Origin: Polymorphobacter multimanifer
GTDB taxonomy: Bacteria > Pseudomonadota > Alphaproteobacteria > Sphingomonadales > Sphingomonadaceae
Direction of reading: 5' to 3'
Length of the DNA stretch: 64,000 nucleotides
Assembly: GCF_014205635.1 (NCBI RefSeq)
Contig: NZ_JACIIV010000010.1
Location: 62,001-126,000 of the forward strand
This document shows, piece after piece, positions 36,590 through 46,331 of this stretch. Position numbers and translations under genes: made by a program. The stretch's first letter is position 1, and each line of letters starts with the position of its first letter. Below the pieces are notes generated by a model. That model was not told the origin of the DNA. It ran no database searches and saw nothing but the letters and a program-made list of their open reading frames with translations.

Positions 36590-37291
36590 GTGAGCAACGA
36601 TCGAAAAACTCCTGATCCGGGCTCGCTTCCCTTCACCATCCTTCATCTTGGCGCGGACTGGCTGGCGATCGACAAGCCTGCGGGGCTGGCAGTGCATCCC
36701 GGCCCCCGCACGCCGCACAGCCTGGAAGACCATTTGCCTGCACTCGCCCGGCTGCTCGGCCAGCGGCGGCCGCCGGTACTGATGCACCGGCTTGACCGGG
36801 ACACATCCGGCTGCCTGCTGCTGGCGCGCACCGTCGGCGGCCGCAGATGGCTGGCGCAGGCCTTCGAAGCTCGGCAGGTGGAAAAGACGTATCTCGCGCA
36901 GCTCGATGCGTTGCCCGAAGCCGATGCCGGGGAGATCGATGCGCCGCTCGCCAAGATCTCGACGGTCGAAGCCGGCTGGCGGATGGTTGTCGATACCGTG
37001 CGGGGCAAGGCAGCACGCACACGCTGGCGGGTGCTCGACAGGGACACACGCCTGGTGGCGATGATGCCCGCCACCGGCCGCACCCACCAGCTTCGGGTGC
37101 ATGCGACGCTGATCGGCGGTGCGATCATCGGGGACAGTGTTTATGGCCGCGCGGCTGCCGGAGGGCTCCGGCTCCATGCACGCAGCCTGATGGTGCCGCA
37201 GCCATCGGCACCACCGGTGCGGATCGACGCTGCCCTGCCGGCGCGTTGGGGGCTTCCGGAAGGGCTGATGTCGGCCTGGGGACTCGGCTGA
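36590..37291 (+). CDS. RluA-family RNA pseudouridine synthase
   Basis: The 233-residue product carries the catalytic aspartate motif HRLDRDTSG (Asp near residue 70), preceded by the early IDKPAGLAVHPG motif, and the later GRTHQLRVH motif, all diagnostic of the RluA/RluC/RluD family. There is no S4 domain at the N-terminus, like RluA. The start is a GTG at 36590-36592 with AGGAT 6 bases upstream. The target RNA cannot be told from sequence alone. It is divergent from flagellin and shows no functional link to it. Confidence 0.9.
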   Translation: MSNDRKTPDPGSLPFTILHLGADWLAIDKPAGLAVHPGPRTPHSLEDHLPALARLLGQRRPPVLMHRLDRDTSGCLLLARTVGGRRWLAQAFEARQVEKTYLAQLDALPEADAGEIDAPLAKISTVEAGWRMVVDTVRGKAARTRWRVLDRDTRLVAMMPATGRTHQLRVHATLIGGAIIGDSVYGRAAAGGLRLHARSLMVPQPSAPPVRIDAALPARWGLPEGLMSAWGLG

Positions 37292-37446
37292 ACATCCGAC
37301 TTTGCAAAATGTGCAAGACGAGGCGCGCTGGCGATGCGAGGCTCGATCGGCAGTATCCGCGAGACGAAGGCCGCGAAAGACGGCGTCGAGCCGGCGGATG
37401 CACTGTTCTGGCGGCCCAGCCTTCTGCTTGATAGGTCCTGAGGCGG

Positions 37447-38286
37447 TCAGTTCCCGCCGGTGCCACCGGGTTGAAAGCCGATGAACTCGGCATAATGGCC
37501 CGACACCCTCGCGAGTCGTTCATGCACCCGCTCTGCGCCGATGGCGCGTACCACATCGTCGACAAGCAGGTTGAGCAGGCTGGCAAGTGCAGTGTTCATG
37601 TCCCAGAAGTGGCCGAGGCTGACTTCGGCGGCGAGGATGTGCGGGGTAAGGTCCCGGGCCCAGGGGCAGTAGGGATCGGTCACGACGATGAGCGGAATGC
37701 CGGCCGTGACAGCGCGCTCCCCGAGCACCCGGAAGTGGCGCGAGTATCGGCGGATGTCGACGAGCACCAGCGCATCCTCCGGCCCGGCTTCCGAAAGCAG
37801 TGCGGGAAAGCGCCCTGCCCCGCTTTCATGGCTGCGCACGCCGCCCCGCACATGGCTGAGATGATCGGCAAAGGCTGCCGCCAGCCCGCGTTCGGTCTGG
37901 AAGCCGGCCACGTGCACGGTGCCGGCATTGGCGAGCAGCCGCACGACATCGGACCAGCCGGGGGTGGATGCCAGCGCATAGACATCGGCGATGGCAGCGA
38001 GCTCGGCCTGCAGCCGGGCATCGGGACTTTGCGGCCGGGCCAGCAGCCAGGGGGCATCGCGGTCTCCCCGCAGTTCCTCCTTGAGCGCTGTCAGCCCGTT
38101 CCAGCCGCGGGCTTTCAGGAAGCGGCCCACGGTCATCGCCGAGACGCCGACGCGGGCGCCGACCGAGGCGGCGGTCTCGAAGGGCACGCGGTCGAGATTG
38201 TCGATCAGCCAGCCGGCGATCATCCGCTCGGCGACGGTGTAATCCTCATAGCCGGCCTGCAGCCGATCCCTGACACGTGCACCCAT
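37447..38286 (-). CDS. RpiR/MurR-family transcriptional regulator
   Basis: The 279-residue product has an N-terminal HTH_6 domain (AASVGARVGVSAMTVGRFLKA, residues about 40-60) and a C-terminal SIS sugar-phosphate-binding domain (residues about 110-240). The SIS glycine/serine loop is degenerate: VHVAGFQTERGLA replaces the usual GxGxSxxxA pattern. RpiR members usually sense phosphosugars. It lies 51 bases after the S9 peptidase gene in the same direction and may be the last gene of that operon. It could regulate the operon or an unlinked target. Confidence 0.85.
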   Translation of the reverse strand: MGARVRDRLQAGYEDYTVAERMIAGWLIDNLDRVPFETAASVGARVGVSAMTVGRFLKARGWNGLTALKEELRGDRDAPWLLARPQSPDARLQAELAAIADVYALASTPGWSDVVRLLANAGTVHVAGFQTERGLAAAFADHLSHVRGGVRSHESGAGRFPALLSEAGPEDALVLVDIRRYSRHFRVLGERAVTAGIPLIVVTDPYCPWARDLTPHILAAEVSLGHFWDMNTALASLLNLLVDDVVRAIGAERVHERLARVSGHYAEFIGFQPGGTGGN

Positions 38287-38336
38287 GTTCGGTGGCTAAC
38301 ATGTCGCAGCGATTGCGGAAAGCGGCAAACAACAGC

Positions 38337-40313
38337 TCAGCGCAACGCTGCTTCAAGCCAGGCGGCCGAATGGGTGAGCAAGTCGATTCGGGCCGTGCTG
38401 TCATCGAGGCTGTGGGCCAGTTTCGGATAGACGACCAGTTCGTGTTTCTTGCCGGCCTTGGCAAGCGCTGTCGCCATCACCTTTCCCTGCATCACATCGA
38501 CATTGAGATCATGATCGCCATGGAAGATGAGCGTTGGCGCGCCGATGCGTTCGGCCTGCCTGGCCGGCGAGCCTGCAAGGATATGCGGGCCCTCGCCGAA
38601 GAAGCGATTGATGATCGTGCCATAGGTGTTGAAGCGCGCCGATGCCTTCATCAGCCCGAGATCGGTGACCGGCGCCACCGCGATCACGGCCTTGTACAGG
38701 GTCGGGTCGAGCACATTGGCCTGGAGCGCCGCATAGCCGCCATAGCTCCAGCCGAAGATCGCCATCCGGTTCTTGTCGGCGATGCCCTGCCCAAGCAGCC
38801 AGCGGGCGCCGGCGTTGACATCGCCGATCGCGATTTCCCAGCTCTTGAAGCCGTTGGTGGCGTACCAGGCTTCGCCATAGCCCGACGAACCGCGGAAATT
38901 GGGCTGCAGCACGGCATAGCCGGCCTGCGCAAAGAATTGCGCCAGCCAATCGAAACCCAAGGCATCGCGCGATGCCGGACCGCCGTGCGGCATCACGATG
39001 GCGGGCAGGCCCCTGGCGTCTTCCTTGCCGGGCGGCAGGGTAAGATAGCCCGGGATCATCGTGCCATCGGCAGCGGGGAAGCGCACCGCCCGTTGCGGCG
39101 CCACGGGAATTTCTGCCACTTGCGGACGCACCGGCAGCACTTCGGTCAGCTCGCGACCCTGGGTGTCGAAGCGATAGTAGCGACCGGGGTCGGTGACGCC
39201 GCCGGCAAAGACCAGCTGGTAGCGACCATCCCAGCTTTCATCGATGATCGACACCGGCGGCTTGCCCGGCAGAGCCCGGGTAAGGGCTTCGGCGCGCTTC
39301 TTCAGGGCCTCGTCGAAAAAGGCGAGTTCGAGCGCGTCCACGGTATAGGCGACCGCCACCGGCCGGCGATGCTTGCCGATGCGCCAGACGAAATCGGCGT
39401 CGACGATGGGATGGGCGAAGATGAGCTCGGCGGGCGCGCCGCTGGCAAGCGGCTGGCGATAGAGCGCGGCACGGCCATCGAGAGTGCGCGTGACCAGTGC
39501 CGCATCGCCGCTCTCGTCGAAACCCTGGAACGCGGGGCCGCCGCTTTCGCTCAGGCTGGCCGAATCGAGTTCCTGCCAGTCCCGCGATCCCTTTGGCCGC
39601 ACCGACATCGTCTCGCGGTCCCGCACATAGCCATTGGGATCGTAGTTTACCATCGACCGGAACCGGACATTGCCATGCCCGTCGCTGCGATAGTCGCTGA
39701 TATTGCGGTTGCCAGGCTCGACGATCGTTGCCCTGTTGTTGAGGACATTGACCTTCTGGACCGAAAGGCCCGGCCTGGCGCCGGGGATGTTGGTGTTGAT
39801 CGTGATCGAATCGACGACATTCACCTCCATCAGGACATGTTCGGGATCGTCCGGAAGCCAGTCGATGACCCGGGCGCCGCCATAGTCCCGGCCGATCGAG
39901 CGGGAATTGGCACGTGGGCCCAAGAGGAGCGAGCCGGCGCCATCGGCCGCCACCGAAAAGGTGCGCTGGAACGCCACCAGGGTGCCTACCTGCTCGCGAT
40001 CAAGGGCGTAGACCCGGCAGAGCAGCCGGGTGCTGCTTTTCCAGCCGCAATCGATCGGCTGCACCACGGCGCTATCCAGCACCAGGGCGATGCGCGACTC
40101 GCCGGTTTCGATGTCGCCGACCTTGACCGCGGTTCCGGCGCTGCCGGCAGCCACGAAATACAGCACCTGCTTGCCATCGGGCGAAATGCGCATGCTCGAT
40201 GCGGCTTCGCGGGTACCATAGGCAGTGGCAAGCGCCTTGATGTCCGGGACTGCCGCGACCGGTGCAGCCGACAACAACAGGGGCACGACAATGCCCCGCA
40301 ACAACATCTGCAT
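38337..40313 (-). CDS. Secreted S9 prolyl-oligopeptidase-family peptidase
   Basis: The 658-residue product has a signal peptide (MLLRGIVVPLLLSAAPVAA), an N-terminal beta-propeller (opening SSMRISPDGKQVLYFVA) and a C-terminal alpha/beta hydrolase. The triad is visible as Ser in FGWSYGGYAAL (about residue 523), Asp in HGDHDLNVDV (about 603) and His in LAHSLDDS (about 634). It resembles acylaminoacyl peptidases and dipeptidyl peptidases. It starts 11 bases after the acylase-family gene, suggesting joint action on acylated or oligopeptide substrates. ATG 40307 is an alternative start. Confidence 0.9.
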   Translation of the reverse strand: MQMLLRGIVVPLLLSAAPVAAVPDIKALATAYGTREAASSMRISPDGKQVLYFVAAGSAGTAVKVGDIETGESRIALVLDSAVVQPIDCGWKSSTRLLCRVYALDREQVGTLVAFQRTFSVAADGAGSLLLGPRANSRSIGRDYGGARVIDWLPDDPEHVLMEVNVVDSITINTNIPGARPGLSVQKVNVLNNRATIVEPGNRNISDYRSDGHGNVRFRSMVNYDPNGYVRDRETMSVRPKGSRDWQELDSASLSESGGPAFQGFDESGDAALVTRTLDGRAALYRQPLASGAPAELIFAHPIVDADFVWRIGKHRRPVAVAYTVDALELAFFDEALKKRAEALTRALPGKPPVSIIDESWDGRYQLVFAGGVTDPGRYYRFDTQGRELTEVLPVRPQVAEIPVAPQRAVRFPAADGTMIPGYLTLPPGKEDARGLPAIVMPHGGPASRDALGFDWLAQFFAQAGYAVLQPNFRGSSGYGEAWYATNGFKSWEIAIGDVNAGARWLLGQGIADKNRMAIFGWSYGGYAALQANVLDPTLYKAVIAVAPVTDLGLMKASARFNTYGTIINRFFGEGPHILAGSPARQAERIGAPTLIFHGDHDLNVDVMQGKVMATALAKAGKKHELVVYPKLAHSLDDSTARIDLLTHSAAWLEAALR

Positions 40314-40324
40314 CCTGCCCCCGA

Positions 40325-42388
40325 TCAATTTGCCCCGACGATGTCCCTATCAAACAGCACAGGCTTCCACTTTTCAACGACAAACAAGGCGACCTGATCA
40401 TTGTAATGCGGCGACTTTGTCCTGATCGTCGCCGCGCCGAACTGGTGGATGCTTTCCGAGCGCACAGCGCCGTCCTTCGGCCATTCGACGACCATCATGA
40501 AGCCATCGCCATTGTTGCCGACGCGGCGGCCGTCCTCGGCGACCGGGGCATAGATGGCGCGCAGGGCATCGGGACCGCCCATCACCGGCAAATCGACGTC
40601 GCCGCGCCGTACCCGCTGATAGTCGCCGAGGCTGGGCGTCAGCGTGCCGAAGGTGGCCATCAGCTCATCGACCGCGGCGCGAAGCTCGGGCGCTGCATCG
40701 GGGAGTGCCACACCGCCATAGCCGGCCCGAACGCCCTTCCCCAGGACGTTGGCGGCGAGCGCATCGGCAGCACCCTCCCCGTCCTGCGTCCAGTCCCAGC
40801 TGCGCAGCAGCGCCTGCGCTTCGGCGAGTGCCGGATCTTCGACGGCAAGCACTGCAGCCATCCAGCGGCCGGCCCAGCTGCGCTTGTCATAGCCCTTGTC
40901 GAACTTGATGCGCAGCAGCGCCTCGCGGCTGATGGGGCCGTTCACCGCGGCAAACAGGTCGTAATAGCGCCAGGTCCGGTTTGTGATGTAGGTCTCGATC
41001 CCCATCTCTTCCGGGAAGCTCTTCGGATCGAGCTCGTCGGTGGCGGCGGTCGACATGAAGGGGGTGTTGTTGGCATTGCCCACCCAGCCGCTGGCCGGAT
41101 CGACGACCTTGGGATAGGCGGTGTACGGCTCATATCCCGTCCACAGCGCCTTCGAGGTGTTGCCCGGAAGCACGCCCTTCCAGTCGAACCCCTTGGGTCG
41201 CTTGGGGAACTTGGCGTTGTAGATCATCGCGACATGGCCCTGCGCATCGGCATAGACGAAGTTGGTGCCGGCGACGCCCTGGGTGGCCATGGCGTCGCTC
41301 CATTCGGCGAAATCCCTGGCCTTGTTGAGCCGGTAATATTGGTCGATCTGGCCGGGCTCGCCAATGCCGGCGTAGCGGATTGCGAAAAAGCCCTGGTCGT
41401 TCTTGATGACCGGCCCATGGACCGAGCGATAGACGGTACGCGGCACCGGCAGCACAAACGGCCCCATCTTGACGCGCAACCATATGCGGCGTGCCTCGAG
41501 GGGCCGCCATGCGCCATCGAAGCGGTAATTCTCGCCCGCCGCATCGACTTCGAGCTTGTAGACGTCGACGAGATCGGGACGGTTGACGGTGTTGGCCCAG
41601 CCCAACGTCTTGTTGTGGCCGACCAGCGGGAACGGGCTGCCGGGGAAGAGCGCGCCGGCAAAATCCCAGCCTTCGTCCGAATGCACCACCAGCTCCCACC
41701 AGGCCACGCCACCTTCCCAGGGCTGGTGCGAGTTGACGATGAGGCGGGTGACGCCGTCATCGGACCGGGCGGCACTCACCGCAAAGGCGTTGGAGCCGCG
41801 CTCGTCGGCGGGGCCGGAATCGCGCGGCACCGGCGTGCCGGCAACCAGCGCGCCGAGTGGCTTGTCGAGCCCGATGAAGAAGGGCGAGCGCAGCATGAAG
41901 CCAGCCAATATGTCTTCGCCATTGACCGGGAACAGGCCGCGCACCCGGGGCGCGGAGGGGTGTGTCCTGACCCACTCATTGAGGCCGCGGGCATAGCCTT
42001 CGAGCACCAGGCGCGAGGCAGCGGACAACCTGGGATATCCGACCTTTGCCGCTTCGTTCGGCTGGAGCAGGCCGCGCGCGAAATCGATCTTGGCCCCCTC
42101 CTCCCCGGTGATGGCGCCGGCACGGCCACGGACGGCGGCGACAACGTCTTCGATGTTGGCGAAATCATCCTGGGCGTGGGCCATTGCCACGCCATAGCCG
42201 ACATCGGCATCGGTCTTGCCGATGATGTGCGGCACGCCATAGCCATCGCGGACGATGCGGACTTCGTGCCGGACCGGAGCGTCGGGTATCGAGGCTTCGG
42301 CGGTGAGGCCATCCCAGCTCATTAGCCCGACCAGCACGGTTGCCACCGCTGCGAGCAGGCCGATCAGCCCGCGCATCCACTTCGACAT
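40325..42388 (-). CDS. Penicillin-acylase-family Ntn hydrolase (S45)
   Basis: The 687-residue enzyme has an N-terminal hydrophobic signal or anchor (LIGLLAAVATVLVGLMSW). It is made as an alpha-spacer-beta precursor that is cut autocatalytically. The beta-chain start is visible in ERGSNAFAV, with the nucleophilic Ser near residue 199, and the alpha-chain motif DGYGVPHIIG precedes it. Relatives include penicillin G acylase and acyl-homoserine-lactone acylases. The substrate cannot be assigned here; a quorum-quenching or amide-scavenging role is possible. The ATG 42386-42388 follows GGACG. It is the first gene of an apparent operon with the S9 peptidase and the RpiR-family regulator. Confidence 0.9.
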   Translation of the reverse strand: MSKWMRGLIGLLAAVATVLVGLMSWDGLTAEASIPDAPVRHEVRIVRDGYGVPHIIGKTDADVGYGVAMAHAQDDFANIEDVVAAVRGRAGAITGEEGAKIDFARGLLQPNEAAKVGYPRLSAASRLVLEGYARGLNEWVRTHPSAPRVRGLFPVNGEDILAGFMLRSPFFIGLDKPLGALVAGTPVPRDSGPADERGSNAFAVSAARSDDGVTRLIVNSHQPWEGGVAWWELVVHSDEGWDFAGALFPGSPFPLVGHNKTLGWANTVNRPDLVDVYKLEVDAAGENYRFDGAWRPLEARRIWLRVKMGPFVLPVPRTVYRSVHGPVIKNDQGFFAIRYAGIGEPGQIDQYYRLNKARDFAEWSDAMATQGVAGTNFVYADAQGHVAMIYNAKFPKRPKGFDWKGVLPGNTSKALWTGYEPYTAYPKVVDPASGWVGNANNTPFMSTAATDELDPKSFPEEMGIETYITNRTWRYYDLFAAVNGPISREALLRIKFDKGYDKRSWAGRWMAAVLAVEDPALAEAQALLRSWDWTQDGEGAADALAANVLGKGVRAGYGGVALPDAAPELRAAVDELMATFGTLTPSLGDYQRVRRGDVDLPVMGGPDALRAIYAPVAEDGRRVGNNGDGFMMVVEWPKDGAVRSESIHQFGAATIRTKSPHYNDQVALFVVEKWKPVLFDRDIVGAN

Positions 42389-42567
42389 CAAGCGTCCGTC
42401 CCCTTGTTCTGCACGCTGAGTGGTAGTGACCGGCCGGTGTCAAGGGAAGTGGACGAAGTTGACAAAAAAGACGCGAAACGCAGTTTTTTCGCGGCCTGGG
42501 AGGGTGAAGTGTCCATTGCCGGACCATGACCGGAAATGACGATGTAGGACAGCGCCTTATGCGCTTT

Positions 42568-43647
42568 TTAGGCCGCCAGCGCTTCGGGCGGCGCCTCGGT
42601 GTCGGTTAGGCTGGCGAGGAACTGGTCGCAGGCATGGTCCCAGCTGAACCGGGCGCCGAAGGCGGCGCATTCGTCTCGGTCGGCGTCGAGAGCGGCGTGC
42701 ATGGCGGTCGCGAGAACTTCGTCCACCGCCCCGACCGGCCGGCCCGACAGCGCACCCGAGACGCCATAGCCGATACGGCCGAGGCCATCGGCCCCGAGAA
42801 TATCGAGCGGGCCCGGCACCGGATAGCCCGCCACCGGGGTGCCGCAGGCGAGTGCCTCGATGATCACGAGCCCGAAGGTATCGGTGCGGCTGGGGAAGGC
42901 GAGGACATCGGCGCCGGCATAGGCGCTGGCCAGCGCATCGCCGTGGAGGGCGCCGAGGAACAGCGCGTCCGGATAGCGTGCAGCGAGGGATGCGCGGGCG
43001 GGGCCATCGCCGACGATGACCTTGGCGCCGGGCCAATCGGCGGCGAGGAACGCCTCGATGTTCTTCTCGACGGCAACGCGGCCGACGTGGAGCGCGATCG
43101 GCCGTTCGAGCGATGCGAAGGCCGAATGCGGGGTGCGGGCCGGGGAGAACTGCAGCAGATCGACCCCGCGCGTCCAGGGGCGGGTGTGAGGGAGGCCGTG
43201 CCCAGCAAGCTCCTCGGCGAGGCGCGGCGTCGCGACAAGGATGCTCTTGGCGGGCTGGTGGAAGCGCTTGATAATGCGCCAGATGAGCGCCGGGGACATG
43301 CCGGTGCGCGCCGCGACATAATCGGGAAAGCGGGTGTGGAAGCTGGTGGTGAAGGCGACACCATGCGCGGTGCAAAGGCTGCGCGCCAGCCAGCCGAGCG
43401 GACCTTCGGTGGCGATGTGGACGGCATCGGGCGCGAAATCGGCGATGGTGCGCGCCACGGTGCGCCGCGTGGTGAGCGCCAGCCGGATTTCGCCATAGCC
43501 GGGCATCGGCAGCGAACGGAAGCGATCGGGGCTTATGACCTGGACATGGTGACCGCGCGCCGTGGCGATATCCATGACGGTGGAGAGGGTGCGCACCACG
43601 CCGTTGACCTGTGGCGCCCAGGCGTCGGTGACGAGGGTGACCCGCAT
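42568..43647 (-). CDS. GT4-family glycosyltransferase
   Basis: The 359-residue GT-B enzyme has an N-terminal glycine loop region (DAWAPQVNGVVRTL), a central GVDLLQF segment, and the nucleotide-sugar site with EX7E spacing in DTFGLVIIEALACGTPVAG. It resembles alpha-mannosyltransferases that act on phospholipid or diacylglycerol anchors. Its ATG shares one base with the TGA of the upstream LpxH-like gene (TGATG), so the pair is coupled, pointing to glycolipid synthesis. The donor sugar cannot be deduced. Confidence 0.88.
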   Translation of the reverse strand: MRVTLVTDAWAPQVNGVVRTLSTVMDIATARGHHVQVISPDRFRSLPMPGYGEIRLALTTRRTVARTIADFAPDAVHIATEGPLGWLARSLCTAHGVAFTTSFHTRFPDYVAARTGMSPALIWRIIKRFHQPAKSILVATPRLAEELAGHGLPHTRPWTRGVDLLQFSPARTPHSAFASLERPIALHVGRVAVEKNIEAFLAADWPGAKVIVGDGPARASLAARYPDALFLGALHGDALASAYAGADVLAFPSRTDTFGLVIIEALACGTPVAGYPVPGPLDILGADGLGRIGYGVSGALSGRPVGAVDEVLATAMHAALDADRDECAAFGARFSWDHACDQFLASLTDTEAPPEALAA

Positions 43648-44555
43648 CAGGCTGTTGCCGGCAGTGCTGCGATCCGGTGGAGGGCGGCGGCGCGCTTGGC
43701 CCAGTCGAGGATCTCGATGCGGCCATCGTGATACTCGACGAGGGCGGTGCAGCTTTCCACCCAATCGCCGTCGTTCATGTAGGTGATGCCGTCGAAATCG
43801 CGGATTTCCGCCGAGTGGATATGGCCGCAGACGACCCCATCGACCCCGCGCTCGCGCGCTGCCCGCGCCACGGTTTCCTCGAAGCGGCTGATAAAGGAGA
43901 CGGCGTTCTTGACGCGCTTCTTCACGTGCGCCGACATCGACCAATACGGCAGCCCGAACTGGCGGCGGACGCGGTTGACCCAGACATTGGCGCGTAGCAG
44001 CAGCGAATAGCCGATGTCTCCCAGGAAGGCGAGCCAGCGGGCGTAGAGGACGACGCCGTCGAACTCGTCCCCGTGCAGCACGAGGAAGCGGCGGCCATCG
44101 AGCGTCTCGTGGATGGCTTCGGGCATCACTTCGACCCCACCGAAGGCAAGCTGGGTGAAATCCCGCAGCGCCTCGTCATGGTTGCCGGGGATGTAGACGA
44201 CGCGGGTGCCCTTGTTTGCGAGCTTGAGGACGCGGCGGACGATATCGTTGTGGCGCTGCGGCCAGTACCAGCCGCGCTTGAGGCGCCAGCCGTCGATGAT
44301 GTCCCCGACCAGATAGAGAGTATCGGGCTTGATCGAGCAGAGGAAATCATGGAGCAGCTCGGCGTTGCAGCCGGCAGTGCCGAGATGGGTGTCGGAGATC
44401 CAGACGGTGCGGAGCTTGAGCTTGCCGCGCGGAGTGAACTCGTCTTCCTCCTGCCAGTGGCGGTTGAAGGCTGCCGGGCGGAGCGGTGGTGGCGGGCTTT
44501 CGCGCAGCAGCGCGTCCAACAGCGCTTCCGGTGGCTCCAACGGGAGACTTGCCAT
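43647..44555 (-). CDS. LpxH-like calcineurin-type phosphoesterase
   Basis: The 302-residue metallophosphoesterase has all five motifs: WISDTHLG, VGDIIDG, PGNHDE, LHGDEFD and CGHIHSAE. It is annotated in relatives as UDP-2,3-diacylglucosamine diphosphatase, but the enzyme is longer than classical LpxH (about 240 residues), with an extra about 45-residue N-terminus. It is probably part of a paralogous clade paired with GT4 glycosyltransferases, as here, so the lipid A role is uncertain. It overlaps the downstream glycosyltransferase by one base. Confidence 0.82.
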   Translation of the reverse strand: MASLPLEPPEALLDALLRESPPPPLRPAAFNRHWQEEDEFTPRGKLKLRTVWISDTHLGTAGCNAELLHDFLCSIKPDTLYLVGDIIDGWRLKRGWYWPQRHNDIVRRVLKLANKGTRVVYIPGNHDEALRDFTQLAFGGVEVMPEAIHETLDGRRFLVLHGDEFDGVVLYARWLAFLGDIGYSLLLRANVWVNRVRRQFGLPYWSMSAHVKKRVKNAVSFISRFEETVARAARERGVDGVVCGHIHSAEIRDFDGITYMNDGDWVESCTALVEYHDGRIEILDWAKRAAALHRIAALPATA

Positions 44556-44624
44556 GCCCTTGGCCCTTCACAGCCTCGATGCAGCCCCCTCTACATCTGG
44601 TATGTGACAATCAAGCGACGCGCA

Positions 44625-46331
44625 TCATATCGGTTCCGGCGCGCTGCGGCCAAGGCGGGCGCGTTCGAGCCACCAGAGCAGGGCGGCGACGGCGACGAAG
44701 GCCAGCCACCAGGGCCAGGCGGGGCCGGGCAGGCTGCGGTCGGCGGTGGTGTTTGCAGCGGCGGGGCGGCTGCGGGCGAGGAGCAGCGTGGCCTCGCGGC
44801 GGGCGGCGGCGCGGATGTTCGGATGGGCATCGGCGGGCAGGATGCGGAGCGGCGTTTCCGTGACGGGGTCGCCGGAGCGCAGCCGGTGCCAGCCGGGGGT
44901 GATGGGCCAGTAACCGGCGCAGCTGCGTGCACTGGGGTCCGGATGGAGGGGGATGGCGGTGCCGCCGGGGGTAAGCATTTGTGCAGGGCTCGAGAGGCCG
45001 CAGATCGAGACGCGTTCGCCGCTGTATCCCCAGGCGGGAAGATCGGGTCGGGTGGTGGCGGTGGACCTTGCAACAGCGCTGAACATGTTGCTCCAAAGCC
45101 CTGCAAAGGCTGTGGACTTTCCCGTGAGGACAAGGGCGTAGCTGTCCAGCACCGGCCAAAGCCCGATGCGGCCGCGGCCATAGCTGCGCCAGGCGGCAAC
45201 GGGCCTCCCGGTGGTGTCGCGGAGCCAGGGAATGGCGTCCGTGCCGAGTGGGGCGAGCGGCAGAGATTGCACGGTGGTGCCGCCGGCGAGGCGGGTTTCG
45301 CGGGGGGTGTCCCCGGTCGCCAGACGGAGGCCGAGGGTGCTCCAGGCGGTCCGTACAGGGGCGGGAACGGGGCCGCTGGTGCGCAGCACAAGGCCCATGC
45401 CGCTGCGGACTGCGGACAGCACGGCAGCGCGGGCGCTTGCCGAGAGGCCGGCCCAGCTGCGCTCGTCGAGGACCAGCACGTCGAGGCGCGCGAGGGTGGC
45501 GGCAGTCATTGCCAGGGGAGAATCGCCCATGGTCACGCCGCCGCCCAGCGTCACGTCGCTGCCGAAATCGAGGCCGGCGTCGGCGGCCCAGCGGGCAAGA
45601 TATTTGAGCTCGGGGCCGGGCGCGCCGGCGCGGACCCAGAGACGCGGCGGGGGTGATTCAAGGGCGGTGATCGGTATGTCGGCGGTATCCGAAGGGGTGC
45701 CGGCGGTATCGCGAAGGACGATCTTCCAGTCGGCGGCACCCGCTGCGCGGACCTGGCCGGCGAGGGTGAAGCTGCCGTCCGGGGCAAGCTCGGCAAGTGC
45801 CGCGCGCTTGCCGGCGGGATCGAGCAGTTCGACACTGCCGCCGTCGATCCCGGCAGCGGCGCCCGAGATTTGCAACCGGCCCCCTGCCCCGACCGGCGGC
45901 GGCGGATCGAGGCGGATGAGGCCCGTCGGCGAGGGAGGCGGTGCGAACTGGACCGACACGGTGCGGGCCATGGCCCGGTCGCGGGGCTCCAGCCCCTCCC
46001 CCACCACGCGGACGGTGGTGGCGGGGCGCTGGCGCAGGGCAGTTGCGAGATCGGGGGCGAGATCGGAGGCACTCGCGGGGGCTTCGGGGAGGCGGATATC
46101 ATAAGCGCCGGGCGGGGCGCCGCGTGTGGCGACGACGAGGGTGCTGCCCGGCACGGTGACGGCGGGGGGGTGGAGGGCCAGCCAGAGCAGGCCGGCGGCG
46201 AGCGGTTGCAGCGCCAGCAGCGCCCAGAAGCGAGGGCCGCGTGGCTGTGCAGCCTGCCAGCGCCAGAGCCGCAGCCAGCCGAGCAGCACGGCGAGCACCA
46301 GGATGGCGCCGGTGGCGAGCGCGAAGGTCAT
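44625..46331 (-). CDS. Membrane protein with glutamine-amidotransferase-like core (Bat-type operon)
   Basis: The 568-residue product has two N-terminal membrane helices (TFALATGAILVLAVLLGW and FWALLALQPLAAGLLWLA), a central periplasmic part and a C-terminal helix (WPWWLAFVAVAALLWWLER). A Rossmann-like class-I amidotransferase-type segment is visible (RLDVLVLDERSWAGLS, then SGMGLVLRTSGPV), without an obvious catalytic Cys. The start overlaps the stop of the DUF4175 gene (ATGA). It closes the MoxR operon. No precise function known. Confidence 0.8.
   Translation of the reverse strand: MTFALATGAILVLAVLLGWLRLWRWQAAQPRGPRFWALLALQPLAAGLLWLALHPPAVTVPGSTLVVATRGAPPGAYDIRLPEAPASASDLAPDLATALRQRPATTVRVVGEGLEPRDRAMARTVSVQFAPPPSPTGLIRLDPPPPVGAGGRLQISGAAAGIDGGSVELLDPAGKRAALAELAPDGSFTLAGQVRAAGAADWKIVLRDTAGTPSDTADIPITALESPPPRLWVRAGAPGPELKYLARWAADAGLDFGSDVTLGGGVTMGDSPLAMTAATLARLDVLVLDERSWAGLSASARAAVLSAVRSGMGLVLRTSGPVPAPVRTAWSTLGLRLATGDTPRETRLAGGTTVQSLPLAPLGTDAIPWLRDTTGRPVAAWRSYGRGRIGLWPVLDSYALVLTGKSTAFAGLWSNMFSAVARSTATTRPDLPAWGYSGERVSICGLSSPAQMLTPGGTAIPLHPDPSARSCAGYWPITPGWHRLRSGDPVTETPLRILPADAHPNIRAAARREATLLLARSRPAAANTTADRSLPGPAWPWWLAFVAVAALLWWLERARLGRSAPEPI

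Noticed and set aside
36473-37177. Flagellin frame extended upstream to 37177
   Set aside because: The extension runs antisense through the pseudouridine synthase gene. The ATG at 36472 begins the canonical flagellin N-terminus and has a ribosome site.
40262-42325. Long plus-strand frames opposite the acylase and S9 peptidase genes
   Set aside because: They mirror the sense genes in high-GC DNA. The minus-strand products have complete catalytic motifs and signals, while the plus-strand ones have no family features.
42551-42566. Hairpin AGCGC-CTTAT-GCGCT with T-run as a terminator for the glycosyltransferase
   Set aside because: The stem is only 5 bp and the T-run lies on the plus strand, the wrong side for the minus-strand gene.
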